36,234 bases of DNA from Bacteroidales bacterium UBA3843 (GTDB lineage Bacteria; Bacteroidota; Bacteroidia; Bacteroidales; Paludibacteraceae): contig DGHR01000019.1 of the NCBI GenBank assembly GCA_002392745.1, positions 1-36,234 on the forward strand. The letters run 5' to 3'. Position 1 is the first letter of the stretch. Every line of letters begins with the position of its first letter. The notes beneath the pieces are model-generated. The model ran no database searches and was not told the DNA's origin. It was given only the letters and a program-made list of their open reading frames with translations. The translations under genes and the position numbers were made by a program. Positions 22,214 to 29,983 of this stretch are shown in pieces.

Positions 22214-23062
22214 TTAAAGACAAATGTGTTCTGCCCGAACGGGCGAACCGATGAATAGGGATGCCGATTGTGAAAAACGATCGGCATTCTCTGTTGTCAG
22301 ATAGACGCAAGTGCCATTTTGTGACAACTGTGAACGATACTCTCCGTGACGCAACAGATAATCGGCAAGACTGTCCGCCACCAGTGTTCCTTGCGCTACA
22401 ATCCGTACATTTTTCGCATGTTCGGATGCCCATTTTTCTATTTTGGGAAGCAGTAACGGATAGTGGGTACATCCCAACACAAGCGTATCTATCTGCGGAT
22501 CCTCAGCATAAATAGCATGCAAATACTTGTCTACAAAATAATCCGCCCCGGCGTTCTCATATTCGCCCGCTTCTACAATAGGCACCCATAGAGGACAAGC
22601 CTGTTGACTTATAGTCAGCACACGGGCCGGAGAAGAGATTTTCTCCAACTCCAGAACATACGACTCCGAACTCACTGTTGCGGGGGTGGCCAGGACGCCT
22701 ATATGTCCCGTTTGCGTCATTTCCGGTACCACCTCCACTGTAGGTCTGATTACGCCCAAAACATTCACTTTCTGCCCTTCAGGACGGAGGGCGTTGATTC
22801 GAGGCAGGTCTTTTTGTTGTATAGTGCGAAGCGCCTTGGCGGAGGCTGTATTACATGCCAAAACCACCAAAGTACATCCGCGTGAGAACAAGAACTCCAC
22901 CGCCTGCAGTGTATAGCTGTATATCACGTCGAAAGAATGCGTGCCGTAAGGGGCACGCGCGTTGTCCCCCAAATACAGATAATCGTATTCCGGCAACCGC
23001 CGGCGCATTTCGCGTAGGATGGTCAACCCTCCATAACCGCTGTCAAAAACACCTATTTTCAT
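22214..23062 (-). CDS. murI: Glutamate racemase
   Basis: This cytoplasmic enzyme makes D-glutamate for peptidoglycan. At 282 residues it has the usual length. The N-terminal VFDSGYGGLTIL, the catalytic cysteine in LACNTAS (C70) and the second catalytic cysteine in LGCTHYPLL (C198) are present, with the conserved YLGDNARAPYG block. It is transcribed alone from a promoter that overlaps the divergent dnaN promoter. The start ATG at 23062 matches the family's N-terminus. Confidence 0.96.
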   Translation of the reverse strand: MKIGVFDSGYGGLTILREMRRRLPEYDYLYLGDNARAPYGTHSFDVIYSYTLQAVEFLFSRGCTLVVLACNTASAKALRTIQQKDLPRINALRPEGQKVNVLGVIRPTVEVVPEMTQTGHIGVLATPATVSSESYVLELEKISSPARVLTISQQACPLWVPIVEAGEYENAGADYFVDKYLHAIYAEDPQIDTLVLGCTHYPLLLPKIEKWASEHAKNVRIVAQGTLVADSLADYLLRHGEYRSQLSQNGTCVYLTTENADRFSQSASLFIGSPVRAEHICL

Positions 23063-23096
23063 TACTGACGGCTATATTATCTTGCAAAATCTGCTG

Positions 23097-23127
23097 CAAA
23101 AGTACTAAAAAATTTGCACATGTCAAA
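23097..23127 (-). promoter_or_regulatory. Putative murI promoter overlapping the dnaN promoter
   Basis: On the minus strand TACTTTTG (23104-23097) is the -7 box and TTTG (23127-23124) the -33 box, with a 19-nt spacer, one less than at the other promoters. The dnaN -33 box lies inside this spacer, so RNA polymerase can probably occupy only one promoter at a time. Confidence 0.6.
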
Positions 23128-23144
23128 AAAAAATTGTAATTTTG
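23113..23144 (+). promoter_or_regulatory. Promoter of the dnaN transcription unit
   Basis: TTTG 23113-23116, a 20-nt spacer, TAATTTTG 23137-23144. The upstream element TTTGCACATGTCA is followed by an A-run. The leader to the ATG is about 60 nt. Confidence 0.8.
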
Positions 23145-23212
23145 CACGCCAATTATAGAATAATTGAATAATTGTGCCTGAAAGAAGGAATAAAAACTAA
23201 AAACATACGCAT

Positions 23213-24337
23213 ATGAAATTTAATGTATCGAGTTCGAAATTATTTTCGCAATTGCAGGCTGTAAGCCGTGTTATTAACAGCAAGAATGCGCTTCCGATTT
23301 TGGACGACGTGTTGTTTGACTTAGTAGGAAACGAACTGACCCTAACCGCCTCCGACGGAGAGACCACCATCCGTACGAGCCTGGAGGTAGAGGCTGTCGA
23401 AGGTTCAGGAAAAGTCGCTTCCGCTGCCAAACTGTTGTTGGAAACCCTGAAGGAGTTTTCAGAGCAACCTCTGGCGTTCAATATTGACGAGCAGAATTTT
23501 GCGGTAAACATGGTGAGCCAAAATGGTACGTATTCGTTTGTGGGTGTCAACGGCAATGAATATCCCGAAATGCCGAAAGCCGAGGAAAACGCACAGCAAT
23601 TCAGTCTGAATGCGAAAGTACTGCAAAGTGCTATCGAGAAGACAATATTCTGCACCGCAGATGACGAACTCCGTCCTGTGATGAATGGTATTTTCTTCGA
23701 CATAACACCGGAGCAGGTCACTATGGTTGCTACTGACGCTCACCGTCTGGTACGGTACATCAACACCAGTGTCACCGCCGGTGTCAGCGCCAGCTTTATT
23801 CTTCCGAAAAAACCGGCAGGACTTCTGAAAAATATTTTGGCGAAAGAGGATAGTGATGTTCAAGTTACATTCGGTGCACAAAACGCACGCTTTGAGTTTG
23901 GAAAAACCATTATCGTTTGCCGCCAAATCGAAGGACGTTTCCCGAATTACAATGCCGTTATACCGCAGGCCAACCAGAATGTTGTCACCGTGGACCGTCA
24001 AACACTCATCAACGCTTGCAAGCGCGTAGCTGTGTTCGCTAACAACGGTACTGCGCAACTGCGCCTCGCTTTGAGCGAAAACCAAATCAAGATATCAGCG
24101 CAAGACATTGACTTCTCTACCAGCGCAGAGGAAACCATTTCCTGCTCATATGCCGGCATTCCTATGGCTATTGGATTCAAGGCTCCGTTCCTTATCGACA
24201 TCTTGTCGTCTATCGCATCTGCGGATGTACAACTCAAGTTGGCCGATCCCGCACGTGCAGGTTTGATTCTGCCTGCCGAGAACGAGGAGAACGAAGACGT
24301 ATTGATGCTTTTGATGCCAATGCTGCTCAACGACTAA
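23213..24337 (+). CDS. dnaN: DNA polymerase III beta subunit (sliding clamp)
   Basis: The processivity clamp of the replicative polymerase, 374 residues, with the three-domain clamp pattern. It begins MKFNVSSSKLFSQLQAVSRVI and has FFDITPEQVTMVATDAHRLV in domain 2. The C-terminal LMPMLLND is the clamp ending in Bacteroidetes (the usual MPMRL form is slightly changed). It heads a long same-strand run. Unlike in many bacteria, dnaA and recF are not adjacent, so this locus is not evidence of the replication origin. Confidence 0.97.
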   Translation: MKFNVSSSKLFSQLQAVSRVINSKNALPILDDVLFDLVGNELTLTASDGETTIRTSLEVEAVEGSGKVASAAKLLLETLKEFSEQPLAFNIDEQNFAVNMVSQNGTYSFVGVNGNEYPEMPKAEENAQQFSLNAKVLQSAIEKTIFCTADDELRPVMNGIFFDITPEQVTMVATDAHRLVRYINTSVTAGVSASFILPKKPAGLLKNILAKEDSDVQVTFGAQNARFEFGKTIIVCRQIEGRFPNYNAVIPQANQNVVTVDRQTLINACKRVAVFANNGTAQLRLALSENQIKISAQDIDFSTSAEETISCSYAGIPMAIGFKAPFLIDILSSIASADVQLKLADPARAGLILPAENEENEDVLMLLMPMLLND

Positions 24338-24338
24338 T

Positions 24339-26324
24339 ATGAGTTATCGCAAGTTAACATCACAGGAGATTGAGCAACTGCAGAAACAAGGTTGTTCAGC
24401 TACTGACTGGGAAGAGGTGGAGGTAGCAGAGGCTTTTGAAACGCAATTCGTCCGCGAAGTACGTTTCTCCGGCCACAACCGTTTGGGTGTTTTCCGCCGC
24501 GAAATAGCTATGCCCGGCGGACTCATCGTCCATTCCGGTATATACAACGCTACGCTGCACAACTGCGAAGTAGGAGACGATTGCCACCTGTACAACATAC
24601 ACAACTATATCGCCAATTACCGCATTGGTAATAATTCCTGCATTGAGAATGTCAATGCTATCTTGGTGGACGGGCGTTCTACTTTTGGCAACGGCGTGCG
24701 TGTGCCGGTCATGAACGAAGGTGGAGGACGGGAAATTCCTATCTTTAACGAATTGTCCGCCAGTTTGGCATACATACTGACGCTCTACCGCCATCGTCCT
24801 AAGATGATCAGCGAACTGGAACGCCAGATTGACGAATACGCTGACGCACAAGCGGACACTGTCGGACATATTGGTTGCCACGTACGAATCCTGAATTGCG
24901 GTTCTATCAAGAACGTAAAAATCGGAGACTATGCCGAACTGACAGGTGTCAGCCGTCTGAAGAACGGAACCATCAACTCGAATGCTGATGCACCGGTACG
25001 GTTGGGCAGCGGCGTGAAATGCGCTGATTTTATTATTGCTTCCGGAGTGGAAATAGGCGATTCCACGTTGGTGGAGAAATGTTTTGTCGGGCAGGGATGT
25101 ATTTTTGACAAACATTATTCCGCCGGAGAGTCACTCTTCTTCAGCAACTGTCAGGGAATGCACGGCGAGGCGTGTGCAATCTTCGCCGGCCCGTATACCG
25201 TCACGCACCATAAGTCCACCCTGCTCATAGCCGGTATGTTCTCTTTCCTGAACGCAGGCTCCGGCAGCAACCAGTCCAACCACATGTACAAACTCGGACC
25301 TATTCATCAGGGAATTGCCGAGCGGGGAGCCAAGACTACCAGCGACAGTTACCTGTTATGGCCCAGCAAGATAGGTGCGTTCTCTCTGGTAATGGGACGC
25401 CACACACACCATGCGGACACCTCCGACCTGCCTTTCTCGTATCTGATAGAAAACCACTCGGAGAGTTATCTCGTCCCGGGAGCCAACCTGCGAACCGTAG
25501 GTACTATTCGCGATGCGCAGAAATGGCCGAAACGTGACAACCGCAAGGACCCGCACCAACTGGACCAAATCAACTTCAATTTGCTCAGCCCCTATACTGT
25601 ACAGAAAATGTGGCGAGGCAGAGAAGTGCTGGACGAGCTGCAGAGTCTGAGTGGCGAGAACACAGAGGTATACGGTTACAAAAACTGCAAGATTCGCAAC
25701 TCTTCGCTTCGTCATGGAAGGGATTTGTACACTATCGGTATTCAGAAGTTCCTCGGAAACAGTTTGATAAGCCGCCTCGATGGCAAATCATTCGATTCCA
25801 TGAAGGATGTGCGTGAGGCTTTGCGCCCCGACAGCCCCATCGGTTTGGGAGACTGGGTGGATATGGCAGGACTGATTGCACCGAAAAGCGAGATAACAAC
25901 CTTGCTGAACGAAATAGAGAACAAACAGCTTTCGCTGACGGATATTCAAAAACGTCTGGTAGAAATGCACTCCAATTACTATTCATACGAATGGACTTGG
26001 GCGTTGGACAAACTGCAACAGGTTTGGAACTGCAGTGTGGAGGAGGTCAGCAAAGAAATGCTGATTGACACAGTGAATATCTGGCAAGAAGCTGTTATAC
26101 GTTTGGACCACATGGTCTATGAAGATGCACGCAAAGAGTTCGACCTCAACAGCCAAACCGGTTTCGGCGTGGATGGCGATCGCGAACAAGCGGAAGCCGA
26201 TTTCGAGGAAGTGCGCGGCAGTTTCGAGTCCAACTCATTTGTAAAAGCCGTTTTGGAACACATAGAGAGAAAGTCAGCTCTCGGAGAAAAGATTTGTACT
26301 TCTCTGGCTGCCGTGAAGGAATGA
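24339..26324 (+). CDS. DUF4954 family protein with left-handed beta-helix
   Basis: A 661-residue protein of the DUF4954 family, known mainly from Bacteroidetes. Residues about 60-330 contain many hexapeptide-like turns (for example IGDSTLVEKCFVGQGCIFD and IGDYAELTGVSRL), indicating a left-handed beta-helix as in acyl- and nucleotidyl-transferases. The C-terminal 200 residues are helical. The family is sometimes described as sugar-nucleotidyltransferase-like, but I see no nucleotide-binding loop, so the activity is unknown. It starts one base after the dnaN stop, so it is co-transcribed. Confidence 0.88.
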   Translation: MSYRKLTSQEIEQLQKQGCSATDWEEVEVAEAFETQFVREVRFSGHNRLGVFRREIAMPGGLIVHSGIYNATLHNCEVGDDCHLYNIHNYIANYRIGNNSCIENVNAILVDGRSTFGNGVRVPVMNEGGGREIPIFNELSASLAYILTLYRHRPKMISELERQIDEYADAQADTVGHIGCHVRILNCGSIKNVKIGDYAELTGVSRLKNGTINSNADAPVRLGSGVKCADFIIASGVEIGDSTLVEKCFVGQGCIFDKHYSAGESLFFSNCQGMHGEACAIFAGPYTVTHHKSTLLIAGMFSFLNAGSGSNQSNHMYKLGPIHQGIAERGAKTTSDSYLLWPSKIGAFSLVMGRHTHHADTSDLPFSYLIENHSESYLVPGANLRTVGTIRDAQKWPKRDNRKDPHQLDQINFNLLSPYTVQKMWRGREVLDELQSLSGENTEVYGYKNCKIRNSSLRHGRDLYTIGIQKFLGNSLISRLDGKSFDSMKDVREALRPDSPIGLGDWVDMAGLIAPKSEITTLLNEIENKQLSLTDIQKRLVEMHSNYYSYEWTWALDKLQQVWNCSVEEVSKEMLIDTVNIWQEAVIRLDHMVYEDARKEFDLNSQTGFGVDGDREQAEADFEEVRGSFESNSFVKAVLEHIERKSALGEKICTSLAAVKE

Positions 26325-26352
26325 TGCCCAAAGGCTGACCTGCAAGCAAATT

Positions 26353-27162
26353 GTGAATAAAGCGAAATTAACCATATTAGGCTGCGGAAGCGCCAAACCG
26401 ACGAAGACGACCTCTCCGTCCGGACAGTTGTTGCAAATCAACGACAAAGCTTTTCTGCTGGACTGCGGAGAAGGGGTGCAGTTGACCATGCAAAAACTGG
26501 GCGTCCACACCGGCAGGTTATACAATATCTTTATCACTCATCTCCACGGAGACCATTGTTTCGGTCTAATCGGCTTGCTGACCACGCTCTCTATGCTCAA
26601 GCGCACCCAGCCCATGCATATTTACGCCCACCCGGACTTGCAGAAACTGCTGCAGCCCCTGCTGGACTACCACTGCGCGGACCGGCTCTACGAGATTGTA
26701 TTCCATCCGATCAACCCGCGTAAGCACGAGGTTATTTATCAGGACCGGACCATCAGCGTAGAGACCATTCCGCTGAAGCACGGAGTGCCTTGTTGCGGAT
26801 TCCTCTTCTCCGAAACCCATCGTGTCAAATGCGACGACAACACTTTCCAGCGCGTCACTCGCAAACGATACGCCTACTGCACCGACACGATGTACAACGA
26901 GAAGATTGTGCCAATCATACAGGGTGTGGACCTTCTTTTTCACGAATCTACATTCCTCCAAAGCATGACGGAAAGAAGCCGCGAAGTGAAACACTCTACG
27001 GCGGCCGATGCGGCTACTATCGCCCAAAAGGCAGAAGTCGGACAACTGCTAATCGGCCACTATAGTGCCAGGGTGGAAGACCATAGTTTGTTTTTGCAAG
27101 AGGCACAACCCGTTTTCGCCAACGTTACACTGGCGGAAGAAAACAATATAATTGAATTCTAA
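26353..27162 (+). CDS. rnz: Ribonuclease Z
   Basis: A metallo-beta-lactamase fold endonuclease that trims the 3' ends of tRNA precursors lacking encoded CCA, which suits the tRNA-Leu here. The metal motif HLHGDH is at 63-68. Further ligands occur in YCTDT and LFHESTF near residues 175-195, and a late GHYSAR. The length of 269 residues is somewhat shorter than the usual 300-310; the exosite arm appears reduced. The start is GTG at 26353, because MNKAKLTILGCGSA is the family's first strand. 28 bases follow DUF4954; the gene overlaps the upstream extension of radA. Confidence 0.93.
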   Translation: MNKAKLTILGCGSAKPTKTTSPSGQLLQINDKAFLLDCGEGVQLTMQKLGVHTGRLYNIFITHLHGDHCFGLIGLLTTLSMLKRTQPMHIYAHPDLQKLLQPLLDYHCADRLYEIVFHPINPRKHEVIYQDRTISVETIPLKHGVPCCGFLFSETHRVKCDDNTFQRVTRKRYAYCTDTMYNEKIVPIIQGVDLLFHESTFLQSMTERSREVKHSTAADAATIAQKAEVGQLLIGHYSARVEDHSLFLQEAQPVFANVTLAEENNIIEF

Positions 27163-27163
27163 G

Positions 27164-28531
27164 ATGGCAAAAAACACCATACAATATGTTTGTTCCTCAT
27201 GCGGAGCCAAAGCGCCGCAGATGCTGGGCCGTTGCCCTGTCTGCGGAGAATGGGGTACGTATGAAGAAGAGGTCATCGTGGATTCAAAGTCCGCCACACA
27301 TAGCCGTCTCAGCCTGCGCAACGGTTCGGATAATACTCCGAAACGGTTGCAGGAAGTGGTTGCCTCCGAAGAGATGCGTATTGACATGCAGGACGGAGAA
27401 CTGAACCGTGTGCTGGGAGGAGGATTAGTCCCAGGCAGTCTGGTTCTGCTCGGCGGAGAGCCCGGAATAGGCAAGTCCACTCTGGCGCTGCAGGTGCTGA
27501 TGCGAATGGGCGAAAGGCGGACGTTTTATGCCAGCGGAGAAGAGAGCGCACGGCAACTCAAACTGCGCGCAGAACGACTGACAGGCAATGCGGAGAACCT
27601 GTATATTTGCAGCGAGACATCGCTCGAACGCATCCTGGAGCAAGTCAAACAGATTGAACCGGAAATCGTAGTCATCGATTCCATCCAAACAATCGGGACA
27701 GAAAACACCGAAGCCACCATCGGCAGTTTGTCGCAGGTACGCGAATGTGCCACACGTCTCATGGAATTTGCCAAGACACGCAATATCCCGTTCATCATCA
27801 TCGGTCATATCAACAAAGAAGGTGCACTGGCCGGTCCGAAAGTGTTAGAGCACATCGTAGATACAGTCCTGCAATTCGAGGGCGACCAACAATATATGTA
27901 TCGTATTCTGCGGGCTCAAAAGAACCGCTTCGGCTCCACAGCCGAACTAGGAATCTACGAGATGCAGCAGAACGGTCTGCGAGAAGTGAGCAACCCCTCC
28001 GAGTTATTGCTCTCCACCGCTCGCGAAGGGTTGTCAGGAATAGCCATCGCTGCGGCTGTCGAGGGCGTACGGCCCTTCCTGATTGAGATACAGGCGCTGG
28101 TCTCCTCCGCCGCCTATGGTACTCCGCAACGCTCTTCCACCGGATTTGACGGACGAAGACTGAACATGCTGCTTGCCGTACTGGAGAAACGTATTGGATT
28201 CAAACTGCTGCAAAAAGATGTGTTCCTGAATATTGCCGGAGGTCTGCGCGTACAAGACCCCGCTATCGACCTGGCTGTACTGGCAGCTGTACTGAGCAGC
28301 AATATGGATATCCCGCTGGATGCAGGTACTTGCCTCTGCGGCGAAGTAGGACTCGCAGGAGAGATTCGCCCCGTCAACCGGATTGAACAACGCATCAGCG
28401 AAGCACAGAAACTCGGATTCGAACGAATACTGATTCCCGCGGGAATGAAGATTGACACCACCCGGTTCCGGATAAAAGTGGTGCCTGTAAGCAAAGTGAC
28501 GGACGCATTCCGCCTACTGATAAAACAATGA
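27164..28531 (+). CDS. radA: DNA repair protein RadA
   Basis: RadA promotes branch migration in homologous recombination. The 455-residue product has an N-terminal zinc finger (C10, C13, C24, C27), Walker A GGEPGIGKST at 97-106, the RadA-specific KNRFG at 253-257, and a C-terminal Lon-protease-like domain. The frame is open back to a TTG at 27152 inside rnz, but ATG 27164 gives the standard N-terminus MAKNTIQYVC. The gene starts just after the rnz stop. Its stop overlaps the next ATG (ATGA), so translation of the following outer-membrane gene is coupled. Confidence 0.96.
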   Translation: MAKNTIQYVCSSCGAKAPQMLGRCPVCGEWGTYEEEVIVDSKSATHSRLSLRNGSDNTPKRLQEVVASEEMRIDMQDGELNRVLGGGLVPGSLVLLGGEPGIGKSTLALQVLMRMGERRTFYASGEESARQLKLRAERLTGNAENLYICSETSLERILEQVKQIEPEIVVIDSIQTIGTENTEATIGSLSQVRECATRLMEFAKTRNIPFIIIGHINKEGALAGPKVLEHIVDTVLQFEGDQQYMYRILRAQKNRFGSTAELGIYEMQQNGLREVSNPSELLLSTAREGLSGIAIAAAVEGVRPFLIEIQALVSSAAYGTPQRSSTGFDGRRLNMLLAVLEKRIGFKLLQKDVFLNIAGGLRVQDPAIDLAVLAAVLSSNMDIPLDAGTCLCGEVGLAGEIRPVNRIEQRISEAQKLGFERILIPAGMKIDTTRFRIKVVPVSKVTDAFRLLIKQ

Positions 28532-29238
28532 TTGAAATGCGGAAACGCTATTACACATATTTTCTAATCGCTATGCTTGCGCTTGCAAGCACAACGGTGC
28601 GTGCAGAGGAACGTCCTTACCTGTGCGAGATAGGTCTGCAGGCCGGCTGCGGCTACTATGTCGGAGATGCCACACCGCATATTTTCAACAATGTGCGCGA
28701 GGCATACGGACTCCATTTCCGATACAAGTTCACCAAACGGTGGGCGCTGCAAGTCAAGGCGATGGGGCATCGCATTACCGGCTCTGACTATACCATCCGC
28801 GGCGAGAAACTCGACACCAAATGGCAGAACCAGATGATTAACATCGACCTCATGGGAGAGTTCAATTTCCTGCGGTACGGTACTGCCAACCGTTTTGACA
28901 AACGCATCAAACCCTACACCCCGTATATTTTCCTCGGTGTCGGCGTGGGTGTTTACGGAGCAGATGCCAACAACAAACCGACGTTCAACCGTGTGGCTGC
29001 ATACATCCCTCTGGGAATCGGTTTCAAATGGAAATTCGCCAACTGGTGCGGACTGAACATCGCTTGGCAACACAACATATATATCGCTGACAATCTGGAG
29101 AGTAGAGACGCACTGGACAACAAACACCAGTTGAACGGCTGGAACTGGATGAACTGCGATTTGACCGGACAATTGACGGTCGGCATAGTTTTTGAATTCG
29201 GAAAAGCGAAACGTGAATGCGTAATTTGCAACTACTAA
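28528..29238 (+). CDS. DUF6089-like outer-membrane beta-barrel protein
   Basis: A 236-residue protein with a signal peptide (hydrophobic FLIAMLALAS, cleavage near TVRAEE) and alternating strands ending in the aromatic C-terminal pattern of small outer-membrane barrels (DLTGQLTVGIVFEFG). Proteins of this kind lie directly before uppS and bamA in many Bacteroidetes and are annotated DUF6089; a role in envelope biogenesis is inferred from that position. An alternative start at 28537 (MRKRYYTYF) gives a shorter n-region and is equally acceptable. Confidence 0.82.
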   Translation: MIEMRKRYYTYFLIAMLALASTTVRAEERPYLCEIGLQAGCGYYVGDATPHIFNNVREAYGLHFRYKFTKRWALQVKAMGHRITGSDYTIRGEKLDTKWQNQMINIDLMGEFNFLRYGTANRFDKRIKPYTPYIFLGVGVGVYGADANNKPTFNRVAAYIPLGIGFKWKFANWCGLNIAWQHNIYIADNLESRDALDNKHQLNGWNWMNCDLTGQLTVGIVFEFGKAKRECVICNY

Positions 29239-29242
29239 AATC

Positions 29243-29983
29243 ATGACATACAAGCAACAAATTGACACATCCCGCCTGCCGCGGCATATAGCTATCATCA
29301 TGGACGGCAACGGTCGTTGGGCCAAACGGCAAGGTCTGGCACGCATGTTCGGCCATAAACAAGGCGTCGAGACTGTCCATAACATCACCGTGGCCGCTAC
29401 CAAACTGGGGATTGAATATCTCACTCTCTACACGTTCTCTACGGAGAACTGGAACCGTCCCAAGGAGGAAGTAGACGCATTGATGACCCTACTGGTGGAC
29501 ACTATTGCCAAAGAGACCCCCACGCTGATGAATAACAACGTGCGGCTGCAAACCATCGGGGACTTGGACCGCCTGCCGGAAGGCGCACGCACCAAGTTTA
29601 TGCAGTGTATTCAGCAGACAAGCCGCAACACCGGTTTGACCATGGTCCTTGCGCTCAGTTATTCCTCACGCTGGGAAATCGTACAAGCCGTGAAAAAAGC
29701 TGTCATAATGGCGCAAGACGGACAACTCAGAGAGGAAGAAATCAACGAGCAGAAAGTCGCCTCACTGATGACTACAAACGGCATTCCTGACCCAGACCTG
29801 CTCATCCGGACAAGCGGAGAATACAGAATTAGTAATTTCCTGTTGTGGCAGTTAGCCTACAGCGAACTATATTTTACAGATTGCCTGTGGCCGGAATTTA
29901 CCGAGGAAGAACTGTACAAGGCCATCGTGGATTATCAAAAACGTGAACGTAGATTTGGAAAAACAAGTGAGCAAATTCATTAA
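29243..29983 (+). CDS. uppS: Isoprenyl transferase (undecaprenyl diphosphate synthase)
   Basis: A cis-prenyltransferase of 246 residues that makes the undecaprenyl carrier for peptidoglycan and polysaccharide synthesis. The catalytic HIAIIMDGNGRWAKRQG block (D21), TLYTFSTENWNRP and the C-terminal RTSGEYRISNFLLWQLAYSE are intact. It starts 4 bases after the DUF6089 gene and overlaps the start of bamA. The lipid carrier and the outer-membrane assembly genes are thus made from one transcript. Confidence 0.97.
   Translation: MTYKQQIDTSRLPRHIAIIMDGNGRWAKRQGLARMFGHKQGVETVHNITVAATKLGIEYLTLYTFSTENWNRPKEEVDALMTLLVDTIAKETPTLMNNNVRLQTIGDLDRLPEGARTKFMQCIQQTSRNTGLTMVLALSYSSRWEIVQAVKKAVIMAQDGQLREEEINEQKVASLMTTNGIPDPDLLIRTSGEYRISNFLLWQLAYSELYFTDCLWPEFTEEELYKAIVDYQKRERRFGKTSEQIH

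Noticed and set aside
22261..22287. Definite rpsU terminator inside murI
   Set aside because: The 8-bp stem is perfect, but the following TCTCTGTTG is not a proper U-run, so it is only mentioned as a possibility under rpsU.
23213..24337. Replication origin next to dnaN
   Set aside because: No dnaA, no DnaA-box cluster and no AT-rich unwinding region are seen around dnaN.
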